From positions 1-64,000 of the forward strand of contig JBBQBI010000011.1 of the NCBI GenBank assembly GCA_038363005.1: a stretch of 64,000 nucleotides of DNA, read 5' to 3'. Below, in pieces: positions 1 to 10,412 of this stretch. Position 1 is the first letter of the stretch. Each line of letters starts with the position of its first letter. The translations under genes were made by a program, and so were the position numbers. The DNA is from JAKOWB01 sp038363005. Its GTDB lineage: Bacteria; Pseudomonadota; Alphaproteobacteria; Kiloniellales; JACOMY01. Under the pieces are notes generated by a model. It made no database searches. It saw only the letters and a list, made by a program, of their open reading frames with translations, and was not told the DNA's origin.

Positions 1-96
1 TGTATCTAAAGGGGGGGGGCGGTCCATTCCCGTCCCGCCCTGGGGGCGCCCCCCCCCCGCGGCTCGGGGGCCCGCCACTTTCCCACCGGCAGCCCC
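1..96. other. low-complexity window edge
   Basis: This stretch is dominated by runs of G and C (nine Gs near position 12, nine or more Cs near 50) and holds no gene I can support. A TRAP substrate-binding gene (dctP) would be expected just upstream of the permease genes, but no dctP coding end can be recognised. The runs look like a poorly sequenced contig end, although a natural GC-rich spacer is possible. Confidence 0.4.
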
Positions 97-594
97 ATGC
101 AGCTCTATATCCGCATCGTCTCGACGCTGTCGCGCATCGCCGGCGTCTTTTCCGCGTTCCTGCTGCTGGCCGCGGTGCTGGTGGTCACGCACATGGTCTT
201 CGTGCGCTATGTGCTGAATGGCTCGACCATCTGGCAGACGGAATTCGTCACTTATTCGCTGGTCGCCGCCACCTTCCTGGGCAGCGGCTACGTGCTGCTG
301 CTGAAGGGGCACGTCAACGTCGACATCCTGGTGAAGGCGGCCCGCCCGCGGCTGCGCCTCTGCCTGCAGGTGCTGGCGGTGTTGCTCTGCCTGCTGTTCT
401 GCCTGCTGCTCGGCTGGGCGGGTTGGCGCTTCTTTCACGCCGCCTGGGCCGGCGGCTGGAAGACCGACACGGTCTGGGCCATCCCGCTGTGGATCCCGCT
501 GCTGCCGCTGCCCCTCGGCATGCTGCTGCTGTTCCTGCAGTACCTGGCTGAATTGATGCGGCTGATCGCCGAACGCAGGGAGGCCGTGACATGA
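97..594 (+). CDS. TRAP transporter small permease (DctQ family)
   Basis: A 165-residue inner-membrane protein with four hydrophobic segments (about residues 15-40, 48-67, 87-110 and 128-152). This is the usual size and topology of the DctQ subunit of tripartite ATP-independent periplasmic transporters, which import organic acids using the sodium gradient. The motif WQTEF near residue 46 and the following glycine-rich helix match the family. The stop overlaps the start of the large permease by 4 bases, so the two are translationally coupled. The cognate periplasmic binding protein, which would tell the substrate, is not in the window, so the substrate is unknown. Confidence 0.9.
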   Translation: MQLYIRIVSTLSRIAGVFSAFLLLAAVLVVTHMVFVRYVLNGSTIWQTEFVTYSLVAATFLGSGYVLLLKGHVNVDILVKAARPRLRLCLQVLAVLLCLLFCLLLGWAGWRFFHAAWAGGWKTDTVWAIPLWIPLLPLPLGMLLLFLQYLAELMRLIAERREAVT

Positions 595-1898
595 CACCGA
601 GCCTGTCGGGCCTGCTGCTGCTGGGTGGCCTGCTGGTGCTGATGGCCATCGGCATGCCGATCGCCTTCTCGCTAGGGCTGGTCTCCATCGTGGCACTGGT
701 GCTGACCGAGGGCTTCGGCACGCTGGACCTGGTTGGCGAGCTGGTGTTCGGCAACCTGGCCAGCTTCTCCCTGGTGTCGATCCCCATGTTCATCCTGATG
801 GGCGCGGCGATTTCCGCATCGCCCGCCGGGAAGGATCTCTACGAGGCGCTTGACCGCTGGCTGAACCGCGTGCCCGGCGGCCTGGTGCTGTCCAACCTCG
901 GCGCCTGTTCGCTCTTCGCCGCGCTCTCCGGCTCCTCGCCGGCGACCTGTGCCGCCATCGGCAAGATGGGCATCCCGGAGATGCGCAAGCGCGGCTATCC
1001 GGACGAGATCGCCGCTGGCTCCATCGCCGCCGGCGGCACGCTGGGCATCCTGATCCCGCCGTCGATCACCATGATCGTCTACGGCATCGCCACCGAGACC
1101 TCGATCGGCCGCCTGTTCCTCGCCGGCGTGCTGCCTGGCGTGATGCTGACCGCGCTCTTCATGATCTGGACCCTGATCGCCTGCCGCCGCCGTGGGCTGG
1201 GCCTCGACCAGCTCGGCCGGCGCTTCACCTATCGCGAGCGCATCGCCGCGCTGCCGCGTGTGCTGCCGTTCCTGGCCGTCGTGGTGGCGATCCTCTTCGT
1301 GCTCTACGGCGGCGTCGCCACGCCGTCGGAGGCCGCCGGGGTCGGCGCGTTGTTCTGCCTGCTGCTGGTCATCGTCATCTATCGGCTGTTCAGCGTGCGC
1401 TCGCTGGCTCGGGTGTTCCGCGACACGCTGAAGGAAAGCGTGATGATCATGCTGATCATCGGCGCCTCGGAGCTCTTTTCCTTCGCGCTCTCCTCGATGT
1501 TCGTCACCCAGTCGATCGCCGCCTGGATCGCCGACCTGGATGTGAACCGCTGGGTGCTGATGGCGATCATCAACCTGTTCCTGCTGTTCGCCGGCTTCTT
1601 CCTGCCGCCGGTCGCGGTGATCCTGATGACCGCGCCGATCCTGCTGCCGATCATCACCCAGGCCGGCTTCGACCCCTATTGGTTCGCCGTGGTGCTGACC
1701 ATCAACATGGAGATCGGGCTGATCACGCCGCCGGTGGGGCTCAACCTCTACGTCATCAACGGCATCGCGCCGGACATCTCGCTGCAGTCGATCCTCAAGG
1801 GCTCGATCCCCTACGTGCTCTGCATGGTGCTGGCGATTGTCATTCTCTGCCTGGTGCCGGAGATCGCCACCTGGCTGCCGGAAGCGGTGATCCGCTAG
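591..1898 (+). CDS. TRAP transporter large permease (DctM family)
   Basis: A 435-residue polytopic membrane protein with about 12 hydrophobic segments, full length for DctM. Family hallmarks are visible: a GSSPATCAAIG segment around residues 118-128, followed by PEMRKRGY, and GxLIPPS (GILIPPSIT) around 152-160, which form the first of two inverted-repeat hairpin regions. The second repeat has the TPPVGLNLYV segment near residue 378. It forms the transport channel with the preceding small permease. The ATGA overlap shows an operon. Substrate unknown because the binding protein is missing. Confidence 0.95.
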   Translation: MTPSLSGLLLLGGLLVLMAIGMPIAFSLGLVSIVALVLTEGFGTLDLVGELVFGNLASFSLVSIPMFILMGAAISASPAGKDLYEALDRWLNRVPGGLVLSNLGACSLFAALSGSSPATCAAIGKMGIPEMRKRGYPDEIAAGSIAAGGTLGILIPPSITMIVYGIATETSIGRLFLAGVLPGVMLTALFMIWTLIACRRRGLGLDQLGRRFTYRERIAALPRVLPFLAVVVAILFVLYGGVATPSEAAGVGALFCLLLVIVIYRLFSVRSLARVFRDTLKESVMIMLIIGASELFSFALSSMFVTQSIAAWIADLDVNRWVLMAIINLFLLFAGFFLPPVAVILMTAPILLPIITQAGFDPYWFAVVLTINMEIGLITPPVGLNLYVINGIAPDISLQSILKGSIPYVLCMVLAIVILCLVPEIATWLPEAVIR

Positions 1899-1905
1899 CC
1901 GTTTC

Positions 1906-3060
1906 CTACCAGCTTCGCCGCAGCCGCCACAGCGCCAGCAGCCCCAGCAGGCAGCTTGCCGCCATGGCGCCATAGGCCGCGGCGGCGCCGTGGTCCTGGT
2001 AGAGCCGCCCGGCCAGCGCCATGGCGAGACTGAGGAAGATGCCGGTCTGGATCGCCGCCAGCAGCGACTGGCCGCTCGACAGCCGGCCTTGCGGCACGAC
2101 GCGCGCGACCAGCGTCACGGTCGCCAGGTGGACGATGGCGAAGGACAGCGCGTGCAGCGACTGCAGCACCAGCAGCAGCGGCAGGCCGGGACTGGTCGCC
2201 ATCAGGCCCCAGCGCAGCAGGCCGCCCAGGCCGCCGATGGCCAGCAGCGTTGCCGGCGGGAAGCGCCGCAGCAGGTTGCGGCCGAAAGCCAGCAGCAGGA
2301 TCTCCGCCAGCACACCCTCGATCCACAGCCAGGCAATTGCCTGGTCGTCATAGCCGTCGCGCCGCCACTCCAGCGAGGAGACCACGTAGTAGGCCGCGTG
2401 GCTGGCCTGCAGTAGCGCCGAGACCAGCACCAGCGACAGGAAAGGCTTGTTGCGGAAGAACCTGAGCCAGCGCTCGGTCGGGCCGGGCAAGACCTGGTCG
2501 CGCGGCCGGCGCGGCAGCGCCCAGGCGGCGCCGGCGGTGGCCAGCAGCGGCAGCACCACGGCCAGCAGGTACCAATCGTGGTTGGCCCGCGCGATGAGCC
2601 AGCCGCCCAGTAGGTTGCCCAGCACGAAGGTGACTGAGCCCCACATCCGCACCCGGCCGTAGTCGATGCCCAGGTCGCGCGTTGCCTGATTGATCTGGCT
2701 GTCGCCGATCGGCACGACGGCGCCCAGCACGAAGCCCAGCGCCAGGTGCGCGGCCAGGGCCCAGATGTAGCCCTCGGCGAAGAAGAACAGGCTGTAGCTG
2801 CCGGCGCTGGCCAGGGCCAGCAGCATCAGGGTCGGCCGCCCGCGCCCCGGTGGGTCGGCCACCCGGCCCCAGAAAGGTACCCCCAGCAGGCGCATCCAGG
2901 AGGAGGCGCCCATGACCACGCCGATCTCGGCCGCGCTCAAGCCCTTGCCGGCCAAGAACACCGGCCAGAACGGCAGGTAGGTGCCGAGCGACAGGAAGAA
3001 CCAGCCGAGAAAAGTGGAGAGGCGCAGCGCAAGCGTTCGGGCGGCGAGGGGGTTGGACAT
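1906..3060 (-). CDS. MFS transporter, HcaT/nucleoside-permease-like
   Basis: A major facilitator superfamily carrier of 384 residues, starting at MSNPLAARTL. About 12 hydrophobic segments are visible and a loop motif GRVADPPGRGRP follows helix 2, the classic MFS signature region. The sequence style (LPFWPVFLAGKGLSAAEIG near the N-terminus) is that of the MFS_1-like group that includes the 3-phenylpropionate carrier HcaT and sugar/nucleoside symporters. The open frame extends 28 codons further upstream, but that part is low-quality coding and the chosen ATG sits at the natural start of helix 1. It converges with dctM, with 7 bases between the stops. Substrate cannot be read from sequence. Confidence 0.85.
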   Translation of the reverse strand: MSNPLAARTLALRLSTFLGWFFLSLGTYLPFWPVFLAGKGLSAAEIGVVMGASSWMRLLGVPFWGRVADPPGRGRPTLMLLALASAGSYSLFFFAEGYIWALAAHLALGFVLGAVVPIGDSQINQATRDLGIDYGRVRMWGSVTFVLGNLLGGWLIARANHDWYLLAVVLPLLATAGAAWALPRRPRDQVLPGPTERWLRFFRNKPFLSLVLVSALLQASHAAYYVVSSLEWRRDGYDDQAIAWLWIEGVLAEILLLAFGRNLLRRFPPATLLAIGGLGGLLRWGLMATSPGLPLLLVLQSLHALSFAIVHLATVTLVARVVPQGRLSSGQSLLAAIQTGIFLSLAMALAGRLYQDHGAAAAYGAMAASCLLGLLALWRLRRSW

Positions 3061-3223
3061 CTGGACAGGGCCGGAGGGCAGGGCGGCGCAGTCTGCCAGG
3101 GCCGCCCTGGTGCCGCCATGGCGTCGCGGCCACGTCGGCAGCAATGCGCCGGGCGCGCTTGCCGCCGCCGGGAACCGCTGGCTACTGTCCGCCGGCGGTT
3201 TTTAGCGGCAGGAGCGGGGCAAG

Positions 3224-4402
3224 GTGGCGGACAGCTATGACGTGGTGATCGCCGGCGGCGCGGTGATCGGTTCCAGCACGGCCTATTGGCTGAAGGCGGG
3301 AACGGGGCGCGACCTCAAGGTCCTGGTCGTGGAGAAGGACCCGACCTACCACCTCTGCGCCACCACGCGTTCGGCCGGCTCGATCCGCCAGCAGTTCTCC
3401 ACGCCGGAGAACATCGCCATTTCATTGTTCGGCATCCAGTTCCTGCGCCAGGTGGCCGACTACCTGACGGTCGAGGGCGAGGTGCCGGCGCTGGGCCTGA
3501 AAGAAAAGGGCTACCTGTTCCTGGCCAGCGAGGCCGGCAAGCCGGTGCTGGCAAAGAACCACCAGCTGCAGATCGGCATGGGCGCCGACAATGTGCTGCT
3601 GACGCCGGACGGCCTGAAGCAGCGCTTCCCCTGGCTCAATGTCGAGGACCTGGCAGCCGGCTGCCTGGGCCTGTCCATGGAGGGCTGGCTCGACCCGCAG
3701 CAGCTCCTGCAAGGCTTCCGTCGCAAGGCGCGGGCGCTGGGCGCCGAATACCGCCACGACGAGGTGGTGGGGCTGGAGCAGGACGGCAACCGCATCGTCG
3801 CGGTGCAGCTCAAGCAGGGTGGCCGCGTCGCCTGCGGCGCCTTCGTCAATTCATCGGGCCTGTTCGGCCACGAGACCGCGGCCATGGTCGGCATCGACCT
3901 GCCGGTGCGGCCGAAGAAGCGCTGCGTCTTCGTGCTCGACGTGCGCGAGCCGCTGCCCGACTGCCCGCTGGTGATCGACATGACCGGCGCCTATGTGCGG
4001 CCGGAGGGTAACTTCTTCGTCTGCGGCATCCAGCCGGACGCGGCCAACGACCCCGACACCCGCGACATCGAGGTCGACCACAGCCTGTTCGAGGAGACGC
4101 TCTGGCCGATCCTGGCCGCGCGCATCCCGGCGCTGGAGGCGGTGAAGGTGGTGAATTCCTGGGCCGGCCACTACGACTACAACCTGTTCGACCAGAACGC
4201 GATCCTGGGGCCGCACCCGGAGATCGCCAACTTTCACTTCGCCAACGGCTTCTCCGGCCACGGCCTGCAGCAGAGCCCGGCGGTCGGCCGCGCGCTGGCC
4301 GAGCTGCTGACCGAAGGCCGCTACGTGACGCTAGACCTGTCCCGTTTCGGCTTCGAGCGCATCGCGCAGAACCGCCCGATCATCGAGGAGAACGTGGTTT
4401 AG
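3224..4402 (+). CDS. FAD-dependent oxidoreductase (DAO family, FOXRED1-like)
   Basis: 392 residues starting at GTG after a purine-rich Shine-Dalgarno (GGAGCGGGG). The N-terminal Rossmann fold DVVIAGGAVIGSS binds FAD, and the C-terminal GFSGHGLQQSPAVGR segment closes the FAD site as in glycine/sarcosine oxidase-like enzymes. The family oxidises secondary or primary amines of amino acids; FOXRED1-like bacterial members usually lack an assigned substrate. The ending PIIEENVV resembles the FOXRED1 group. It is divergent from the MFS gene (163-base gap), so the two may be co-regulated, but this is inference. Confidence 0.85.
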   Translation: MADSYDVVIAGGAVIGSSTAYWLKAGTGRDLKVLVVEKDPTYHLCATTRSAGSIRQQFSTPENIAISLFGIQFLRQVADYLTVEGEVPALGLKEKGYLFLASEAGKPVLAKNHQLQIGMGADNVLLTPDGLKQRFPWLNVEDLAAGCLGLSMEGWLDPQQLLQGFRRKARALGAEYRHDEVVGLEQDGNRIVAVQLKQGGRVACGAFVNSSGLFGHETAAMVGIDLPVRPKKRCVFVLDVREPLPDCPLVIDMTGAYVRPEGNFFVCGIQPDAANDPDTRDIEVDHSLFEETLWPILAARIPALEAVKVVNSWAGHYDYNLFDQNAILGPHPEIANFHFANGFSGHGLQQSPAVGRALAELLTEGRYVTLDLSRFGFERIAQNRPIIEENVV

Positions 4403-4524
4403 AGCCCCTCTCCCACGCAGTGGGGGAGGGGTTGGGGAGGGGGTATATCCAGCGGAGCTCTAACGGCGCCACCCCCTCCCTAACCCTCCCCCAGCTTCGC
4501 TGAGGAAAGGGACAACGAAAGGCT
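4403..4524. repeat. palindromic G/C-rich intergenic repeat
   Basis: Between two convergent genes lie two arms, a GGGGGAGGGGTTGGGGAGG type and its near complement CCCTCCCTAACCCTCCCCC, that can fold into one long hairpin. The pattern (CTCTCCC ... GGGGGAGGG, interrupted by a short loop with TATATCC) is typical of small mobile-like palindromic repeats scattered through alphaproteobacterial genomes. A related element is at 37123-37269. Its position suggests it may also end transcription from both sides. Confidence 0.65.
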
Positions 4525-5802
4525 CTACTCCACCGGATCGACCGCGCGGCCCCAGCGCTCAACGTTGATTCGGCCCTCATCGACGATGCAGGTCACGGCG
4601 TTCGCCGGCACTGTGTAGGTGTGGCCGAGCGAGGCGGGATCGCCGAAGCGCAGGTCGCTGGAGGACAGCAGCCAGCGCTGCTTGGATTTGCCGTCGCCCT
4701 TGGAGAAGACCACCGAGAGATTCTCCAGCGGCGCCGCCAGGCGCAGGGTCATCGAGACGATGACGCCGCCGCTGGAGTCAACCGTTGAGGAGCGCGCCAG
4801 CAGCTCAGGCAGTTCCTTGGGGTTGCCGGCGGCGGGAAAAATCGCGCCATCGACCAAGCGCACAGCCCATTGCTGCGCCTGGGCGTCGCGCGGCAGGCAG
4901 GCATTGCCATAGCTGAGCCAGGGGCTCTGCCAGATCTCGATGTGGTCGTCGCTGAGCCAGGTCCGGCCACCGGCTGCGACCCTTTGCGTGCGCACCGACA
5001 CGAAGAGCAGGTTGTGTGCGACCGTCAGCAGCTTCATCCAGCCCTCGTCGGCCGCCGCTGCCGCCGCGTCGCCCCAGATCACGAAGCTGCGGCCGTTCTC
5101 CGGCGACAGCGTGGTGGCGCAGGTGCCGGGCGAGACGTCGAGCGTGCCGGCCGGCAGCGCCTGTTCCTCCAGCCGGGGGATCAGCACAGCGCGCTTGATC
5201 TCCTCGTCCGGCGGATCGTCGTCCTTTGGGTCGGGGGCGTAGCCGTCGGCCTGGCAGAGCGGCGACCACCACTCCAGGTCGCCCTGGCTCCAGTCGGTCC
5301 AGTCCCAGTGGCCGCTCTCGTAGTTCAGGCCGATCGACCAGTAGCCATCCCATGCTTCCTGCAGCACGCGCAGCGGCGAGAGCTGGTAGGTCAGGGTCTG
5401 GCCCCAGCGCCACGAGGAGCCGCCGCTCTGGCTGTGCTGCAGGCGATTGTCGCCAATCTCGAAGCTGTCCTCGCCCAGGCCGGCGGCGCCGTAGCCGTCG
5501 TTGCAGAGCTGCTGTAGCAGCGTGGTCTCCTGTCCGGCTTCGACATAGAGCTCACGCCAGCCGTCGCGGCAGTCCAGGCCCTCGGCCCAGGTGCCGGCCG
5601 GCGCCTGGTCGAAATGCAGCTCGATGACGCGTAGCAGCTGTCGGTTCTTGCCGACCCCGGCCGGCGTCACCGACGCCACGTCGCAACCAGGCCGGCCGGC
5701 GCAGAGCGCCTGCGGGTCGCCGGCCCGTGCCGGTTCGGCCGGCAGCAGGACGGCGCCAGTTGCGAGACCTCCCACCAGGACAGCGGCAAGACGGCGGCGC
5801 AT
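4525..5802 (-). CDS. secreted protein of unknown family
   Basis: 425 residues starting with a clear Sec signal peptide (MRRRLAAVLVGGLATGAVLL, cleavage likely after AEPARA). The mature part has several cysteines (CAGRPGC, CRDG, CNDG, CQADG, CATT, CLPRD, CIVD), suggesting disulfides in the periplasm, and many Trp/Asp/Gly-rich loops. I recognise no enzyme motif or named domain. It stands alone between a repeat and a small regulator-like gene. It is a full-length, well-formed coding region with consistent third-position GC, so it is real, but the function is unknown. Confidence 0.8.
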   Translation of the reverse strand: MRRRLAAVLVGGLATGAVLLPAEPARAGDPQALCAGRPGCDVASVTPAGVGKNRQLLRVIELHFDQAPAGTWAEGLDCRDGWRELYVEAGQETTLLQQLCNDGYGAAGLGEDSFEIGDNRLQHSQSGGSSWRWGQTLTYQLSPLRVLQEAWDGYWSIGLNYESGHWDWTDWSQGDLEWWSPLCQADGYAPDPKDDDPPDEEIKRAVLIPRLEEQALPAGTLDVSPGTCATTLSPENGRSFVIWGDAAAAAADEGWMKLLTVAHNLLFVSVRTQRVAAGGRTWLSDDHIEIWQSPWLSYGNACLPRDAQAQQWAVRLVDGAIFPAAGNPKELPELLARSSTVDSSGGVIVSMTLRLAAPLENLSVVFSKGDGKSKQRWLLSSSDLRFGDPASLGHTYTVPANAVTCIVDEGRINVERWGRAVDPVE

Positions 5803-5829
5803 GGCGGGCCTCGCTACGGAGAGGTCAGG

Positions 5830-6072
5830 TCAGACGAAGGCTTTGTAGGCCATCATAGTGAAGGTATCGCGGATACCGGGCAGGCGCTGCATCCGGTCGG
5901 TCACGAAGTGGCCGATGTCGGCGCCATCGTCCAGGTAGCACTTCACCATCAGGTCGTACTGCCCGGAGATGGAGTGCACCTCGGAGATCTGCTCGATGTC
6001 CTGCACGCAGGCGTCGGCCACCTGGTAGGCCTTGCCGAGGTCGCACTTGATGAGGATGAAGATGGTCTGCAT
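5830..6072 (-). CDS. stand-alone Lrp/AsnC ligand-binding (RAM) domain protein
   Basis: 80 residues covering exactly the C-terminal RAM/AsnC_trans_reg domain (start MQTIFILIKCD, then GQYDLMVKCYL in the middle and an IRDTFTMMAYK ending). The helix-turn-helix half of Lrp family regulators is absent. Such stand-alone domains form dimers or higher rings and bind small effectors such as amino acids; some modulate full-length Lrp proteins. The start is the only ATG that gives the correct beta-strand order. It lies 78 bases downstream of the helicase gene on the same strand and may be cotranscribed. Confidence 0.85.
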   Translation of the reverse strand: MQTIFILIKCDLGKAYQVADACVQDIEQISEVHSISGQYDLMVKCYLDDGADIGHFVTDRMQRLPGIRDTFTMMAYKAFV

Positions 6073-6150
6073 GGGGCAAGAGGCTAGCAGGGGGCCCGTC
6101 GCCCGTCACCCTCGGCTTGTCTCCCGAGGGTGACGTCTCGCCGGCCGGCC

Positions 6151-7881
<1,731 letters not shown>

Positions 7882-8055
7882 GAATACCTTTCGGTCGGAT
7901 CAGAGTTGTGCGAGGCCGGTGATCAGAAACCGTCGATCCGCAGTGGTCGGTTTCGGGAGATCCGCGGAGGCGTGTCCGGTCTCGACAATGACACCCGACC
8001 TTTACAGGTTGGTTGCAGGCGATCCGAATCGGGACGCCGCAAGTCTCTACGCGAT

Positions 8056-8088
8056 GCGCAATATCGTTGCGCGAGGGCGGAAAGTCAA
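8056..8088 (-). promoter_or_regulatory. likely promoter and palindrome of the helicase gene
   Basis: Read on the minus strand, TTGACT (8083-8088) is followed after 18 bases by ATATTG (8059-8064), a fair sigma-70-type promoter. The -10 lies inside a perfect inverted repeat GCGCAA-CGATA-TTGCGC (8056-8072), a possible operator. This would give a 5' leader of about 170 bases before the helicase ATG, as is common for cold-responsive RNA helicases. The rest of the 249-base gap (7882-8130) shows no gene. Confidence 0.45.
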
Positions 8089-8130
8089 TGGCGGGAAGCG
8101 ATTGGACCGCCTGGGCTGCGACCGCGCGCC

Positions 8131-9525
8131 TCAGTCCGGTGGCGCGTAGAGCTCGCTGGCGACGCCGACATAGCTGTCCCAGGCGAACCAATAGGCCAAA
8201 TGGCCCGGCAGTCGCGGCAGCTGCTCGCCGGCTGGACCGACCAGCGCTTCTTCCTCCACCCGCCAGCTGCCACCGTTGGCATCGCGCAGCCGGTCGGGTT
8301 CGGCGCCGGCGGTGAAGACCTGGGCCGCGCGGGCAAAGGCCCGCACCTCGTGCAGCTCAGCCTGGCTGACCAGCACTACGGCCTGGCTGCCGACCTGGTC
8401 GTTGATCACCTGGCCGCCGCTGAAGACGGCCAGGGGCCAGGCCTTGGCGGCGCCGGTGACGCGCAAGCCGAAGACCACGTCCTTGGGTTCCAGGCGCCGG
8501 TCGCGCAGCACCGCCGGGAACATCAAGTCGGGGCTGGCGAAGTAGTCGCCATAGACCACGCCGGAGCCGTAGTCGCGCCGATAGCCGGTCTCCAGCGACA
8601 GCACGCTGCTGTCGGGGTGGCGCTGGCGCCACTCCTGCCAGGTGGTCACGGCGATCGGCCGCATGGTCAGCCGGATGCCGCTATCGGCCAGCGGGCCGAC
8701 CACCGGTTCGCCGGTGAACTGGTTCCACAGGCTTCTGGTTTCCCTGTCGAACATCAGCTTGTTGGAACGGTAGAGCAGCCCGGAGGAGCCGAAGACGAAG
8801 GGCTCGGCGCGGCCCGCCACCTGCGTCTCGTAGAGGATGCCGGCACCGCAGAGCGTGCAGTAGGCCAGCGCCACCGGCACGCCGCCCACCAAGTCGTTCA
8901 TCATCTCGTGCCAGCCCAGGATGCGCAGCGGATAGGCCCGCACATCGCCGTTGATGGCGATGCCGAAGACCAGGTCCTCGGGCAGCAGGTAGTCGGCTGC
9001 CTCGGCCGCGATCATCGCCGGCCGGTCGAGCGAGGGGATGCCGGTCAGGGCTGGCACGCCACCCCAGGCGATTTCCTCCAGCCGGATCCGCATGCGGCCG
9101 GGTTCGGCCCACGGCGGCACGAAGAAGCCCAGGAACTGCGGATCGGTGTACTCCAGAAACTTCAGCGCCAGGGCGCGGAAGCTGGGATGCGGCTGGATCT
9201 CGGGGTGCTGCTCCTGCCACAGCATCCAGTCGTGCCATCGTTCAGCATGATCACCGGTCAACTGCTGCAGCAGGACATTCAGGGCCGGACGGCCGCGGTA
9301 GTTGATGCGGATCGCCAGGATGGCGGCGGCGATGACGTCGGGCTTGCCGCGCGCCGCCAGATGGTCGATGCCTGCGGTGAACTCCTCGCCGCTGCCGAAC
9401 AGCAGCGCCTCACTGGCGAAGGCGACCAGCTCGTCCTCCTGGCCAGCGGCCACCGACGGGCGTGGCAATACGAAGAGGCACAACAGCAGGGCAAGCAGGG
9501 CGGCGCGGCACGGTCTGTCCGGCAT
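8131..9525 (-). CDS. DUF3179 domain protein, secreted
   Basis: 464 residues from MPDRPCRAAL, which gives a proper signal peptide (hydrophobic LLALLLCLFVLP, then SVAA). The DUF3179 signature is visible in the middle: DVRAYPLRILGWHEMMND, then LAYCTLCGAGILYE with the paired cysteines, FGSSGLLYRSN, and LWNQFTGEPV. Members are exported, of unknown activity; the conserved CxxC suggests metal or redox chemistry. An upstream extension of 33 codons exists but is not signal-like. Divergent from the hydrolase gene at 9711. Confidence 0.85.
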   Translation of the reverse strand: MPDRPCRAALLALLLCLFVLPRPSVAAGQEDELVAFASEALLFGSGEEFTAGIDHLAARGKPDVIAAAILAIRINYRGRPALNVLLQQLTGDHAERWHDWMLWQEQHPEIQPHPSFRALALKFLEYTDPQFLGFFVPPWAEPGRMRIRLEEIAWGGVPALTGIPSLDRPAMIAAEAADYLLPEDLVFGIAINGDVRAYPLRILGWHEMMNDLVGGVPVALAYCTLCGAGILYETQVAGRAEPFVFGSSGLLYRSNKLMFDRETRSLWNQFTGEPVVGPLADSGIRLTMRPIAVTTWQEWRQRHPDSSVLSLETGYRRDYGSGVVYGDYFASPDLMFPAVLRDRRLEPKDVVFGLRVTGAAKAWPLAVFSGGQVINDQVGSQAVVLVSQAELHEVRAFARAAQVFTAGAEPDRLRDANGGSWRVEEEALVGPAGEQLPRLPGHLAYWFAWDSYVGVASELYAPPD

Positions 9526-9710
9526 CGGGGGCTCTCCAGGGGCCAGGCCGGCGGGGCGGCCAGTCGGATGCGGCCAGCCTGGGGCGGGGCGGCGGGAACA
9601 ACAACGGCCTCGCGGACCTTGCACGCAGGCGTGATGGCGCTTGGCGCTGGCTGGGGCGGCGGATAGGGTCGCGCGCGTCCGCCCATGCCGGCCGCTCCTG
9701 GAGGAAACCC

Positions 9711-10412
9711 GTGTCCGACCCTGTCGCTCTGGCGCTCTGCCCCGGCTTGCTGCTCGACGCTCGTTTCTGGCAGCACCAGGTGCCGGCGCTGGCCGATCTG
9801 GCCGCCATCAGCATTCCCGATCTGACCCACGCGGACTCCATGGCAGGCATGGCGCAGGCAGTGCTGCGGATGATGCCGCCGCGCTTCGCCCTGGCCGGGC
9901 TGTCGATGGGCGGCTCGGTCGCGCTGGAGGTGGTGCGCCAGGCGCCGGAGCGCGTCACCCACCTGGCCCTGCTCGACACCCGCGCGGTGGTCGACCCGCC
10001 TGACCAGGCGGCGCGTCGGCGCGGCCTGGTGGAACTGGCGATGAAGGGCCGCTTCCGCGGCGTCACGCCGAAGCTGCTGCCGCTGCTGCTGCATCCCGAC
10101 AACCTGAACGACAAGGTCCTGACCGATCTGGTCATGGATATGGCCGCGGCGGTGGGGCGCGATGGCTTCCTGCGGCAGCAGAAGGCGTTGATGACCCGGC
10201 CCGATTATCTGCCGCTGCTGCCGCGGATCCGCCAGCCGACCCTGGTGCTCTGTGGCCGCCAGGATGCGCTGACGCCGCTGCACTACCACGAGCAGATGGC
10301 CAGCGGCATTCCCGGCAGCCGGCTGGTGGTGATCGAACACGCCGGCCACCTGGCGCCGCTGGAGCAGCCCGGCCCGGTCAACCAGGCGCTGCGGGAATGG
10401 CTGCGCGGCTGA
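9711..10412 (+). CDS. alpha/beta hydrolase
   Basis: 233 residues starting at GTG 7 bases after a GAGGA Shine-Dalgarno; a longer open frame begins at 9462 but its first 83 codons do not look like protein. The nucleophile elbow is LSMGGSVAL (Ser), the acid is probably Asp in GRQDALTP and the histidine is in EHAGHLAPLE, a complete catalytic triad in order. The lid is short, as in small-ester or carboxylesterase/lactonase-type enzymes; substrate unknown. The stop overlaps the antiporter start as TGATG, so the two are translationally coupled. Confidence 0.85.
   Translation: MSDPVALALCPGLLLDARFWQHQVPALADLAAISIPDLTHADSMAGMAQAVLRMMPPRFALAGLSMGGSVALEVVRQAPERVTHLALLDTRAVVDPPDQAARRRGLVELAMKGRFRGVTPKLLPLLLHPDNLNDKVLTDLVMDMAAAVGRDGFLRQQKALMTRPDYLPLLPRIRQPTLVLCGRQDALTPLHYHEQMASGIPGSRLVVIEHAGHLAPLEQPGPVNQALREWLRG

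Noticed and set aside
7906..9666. 586-codon plus-strand open frame over the DUF3179 gene
   Set aside because: Shadow of the DUF3179 coding frame; no domain, and it runs through both promoter spaces.
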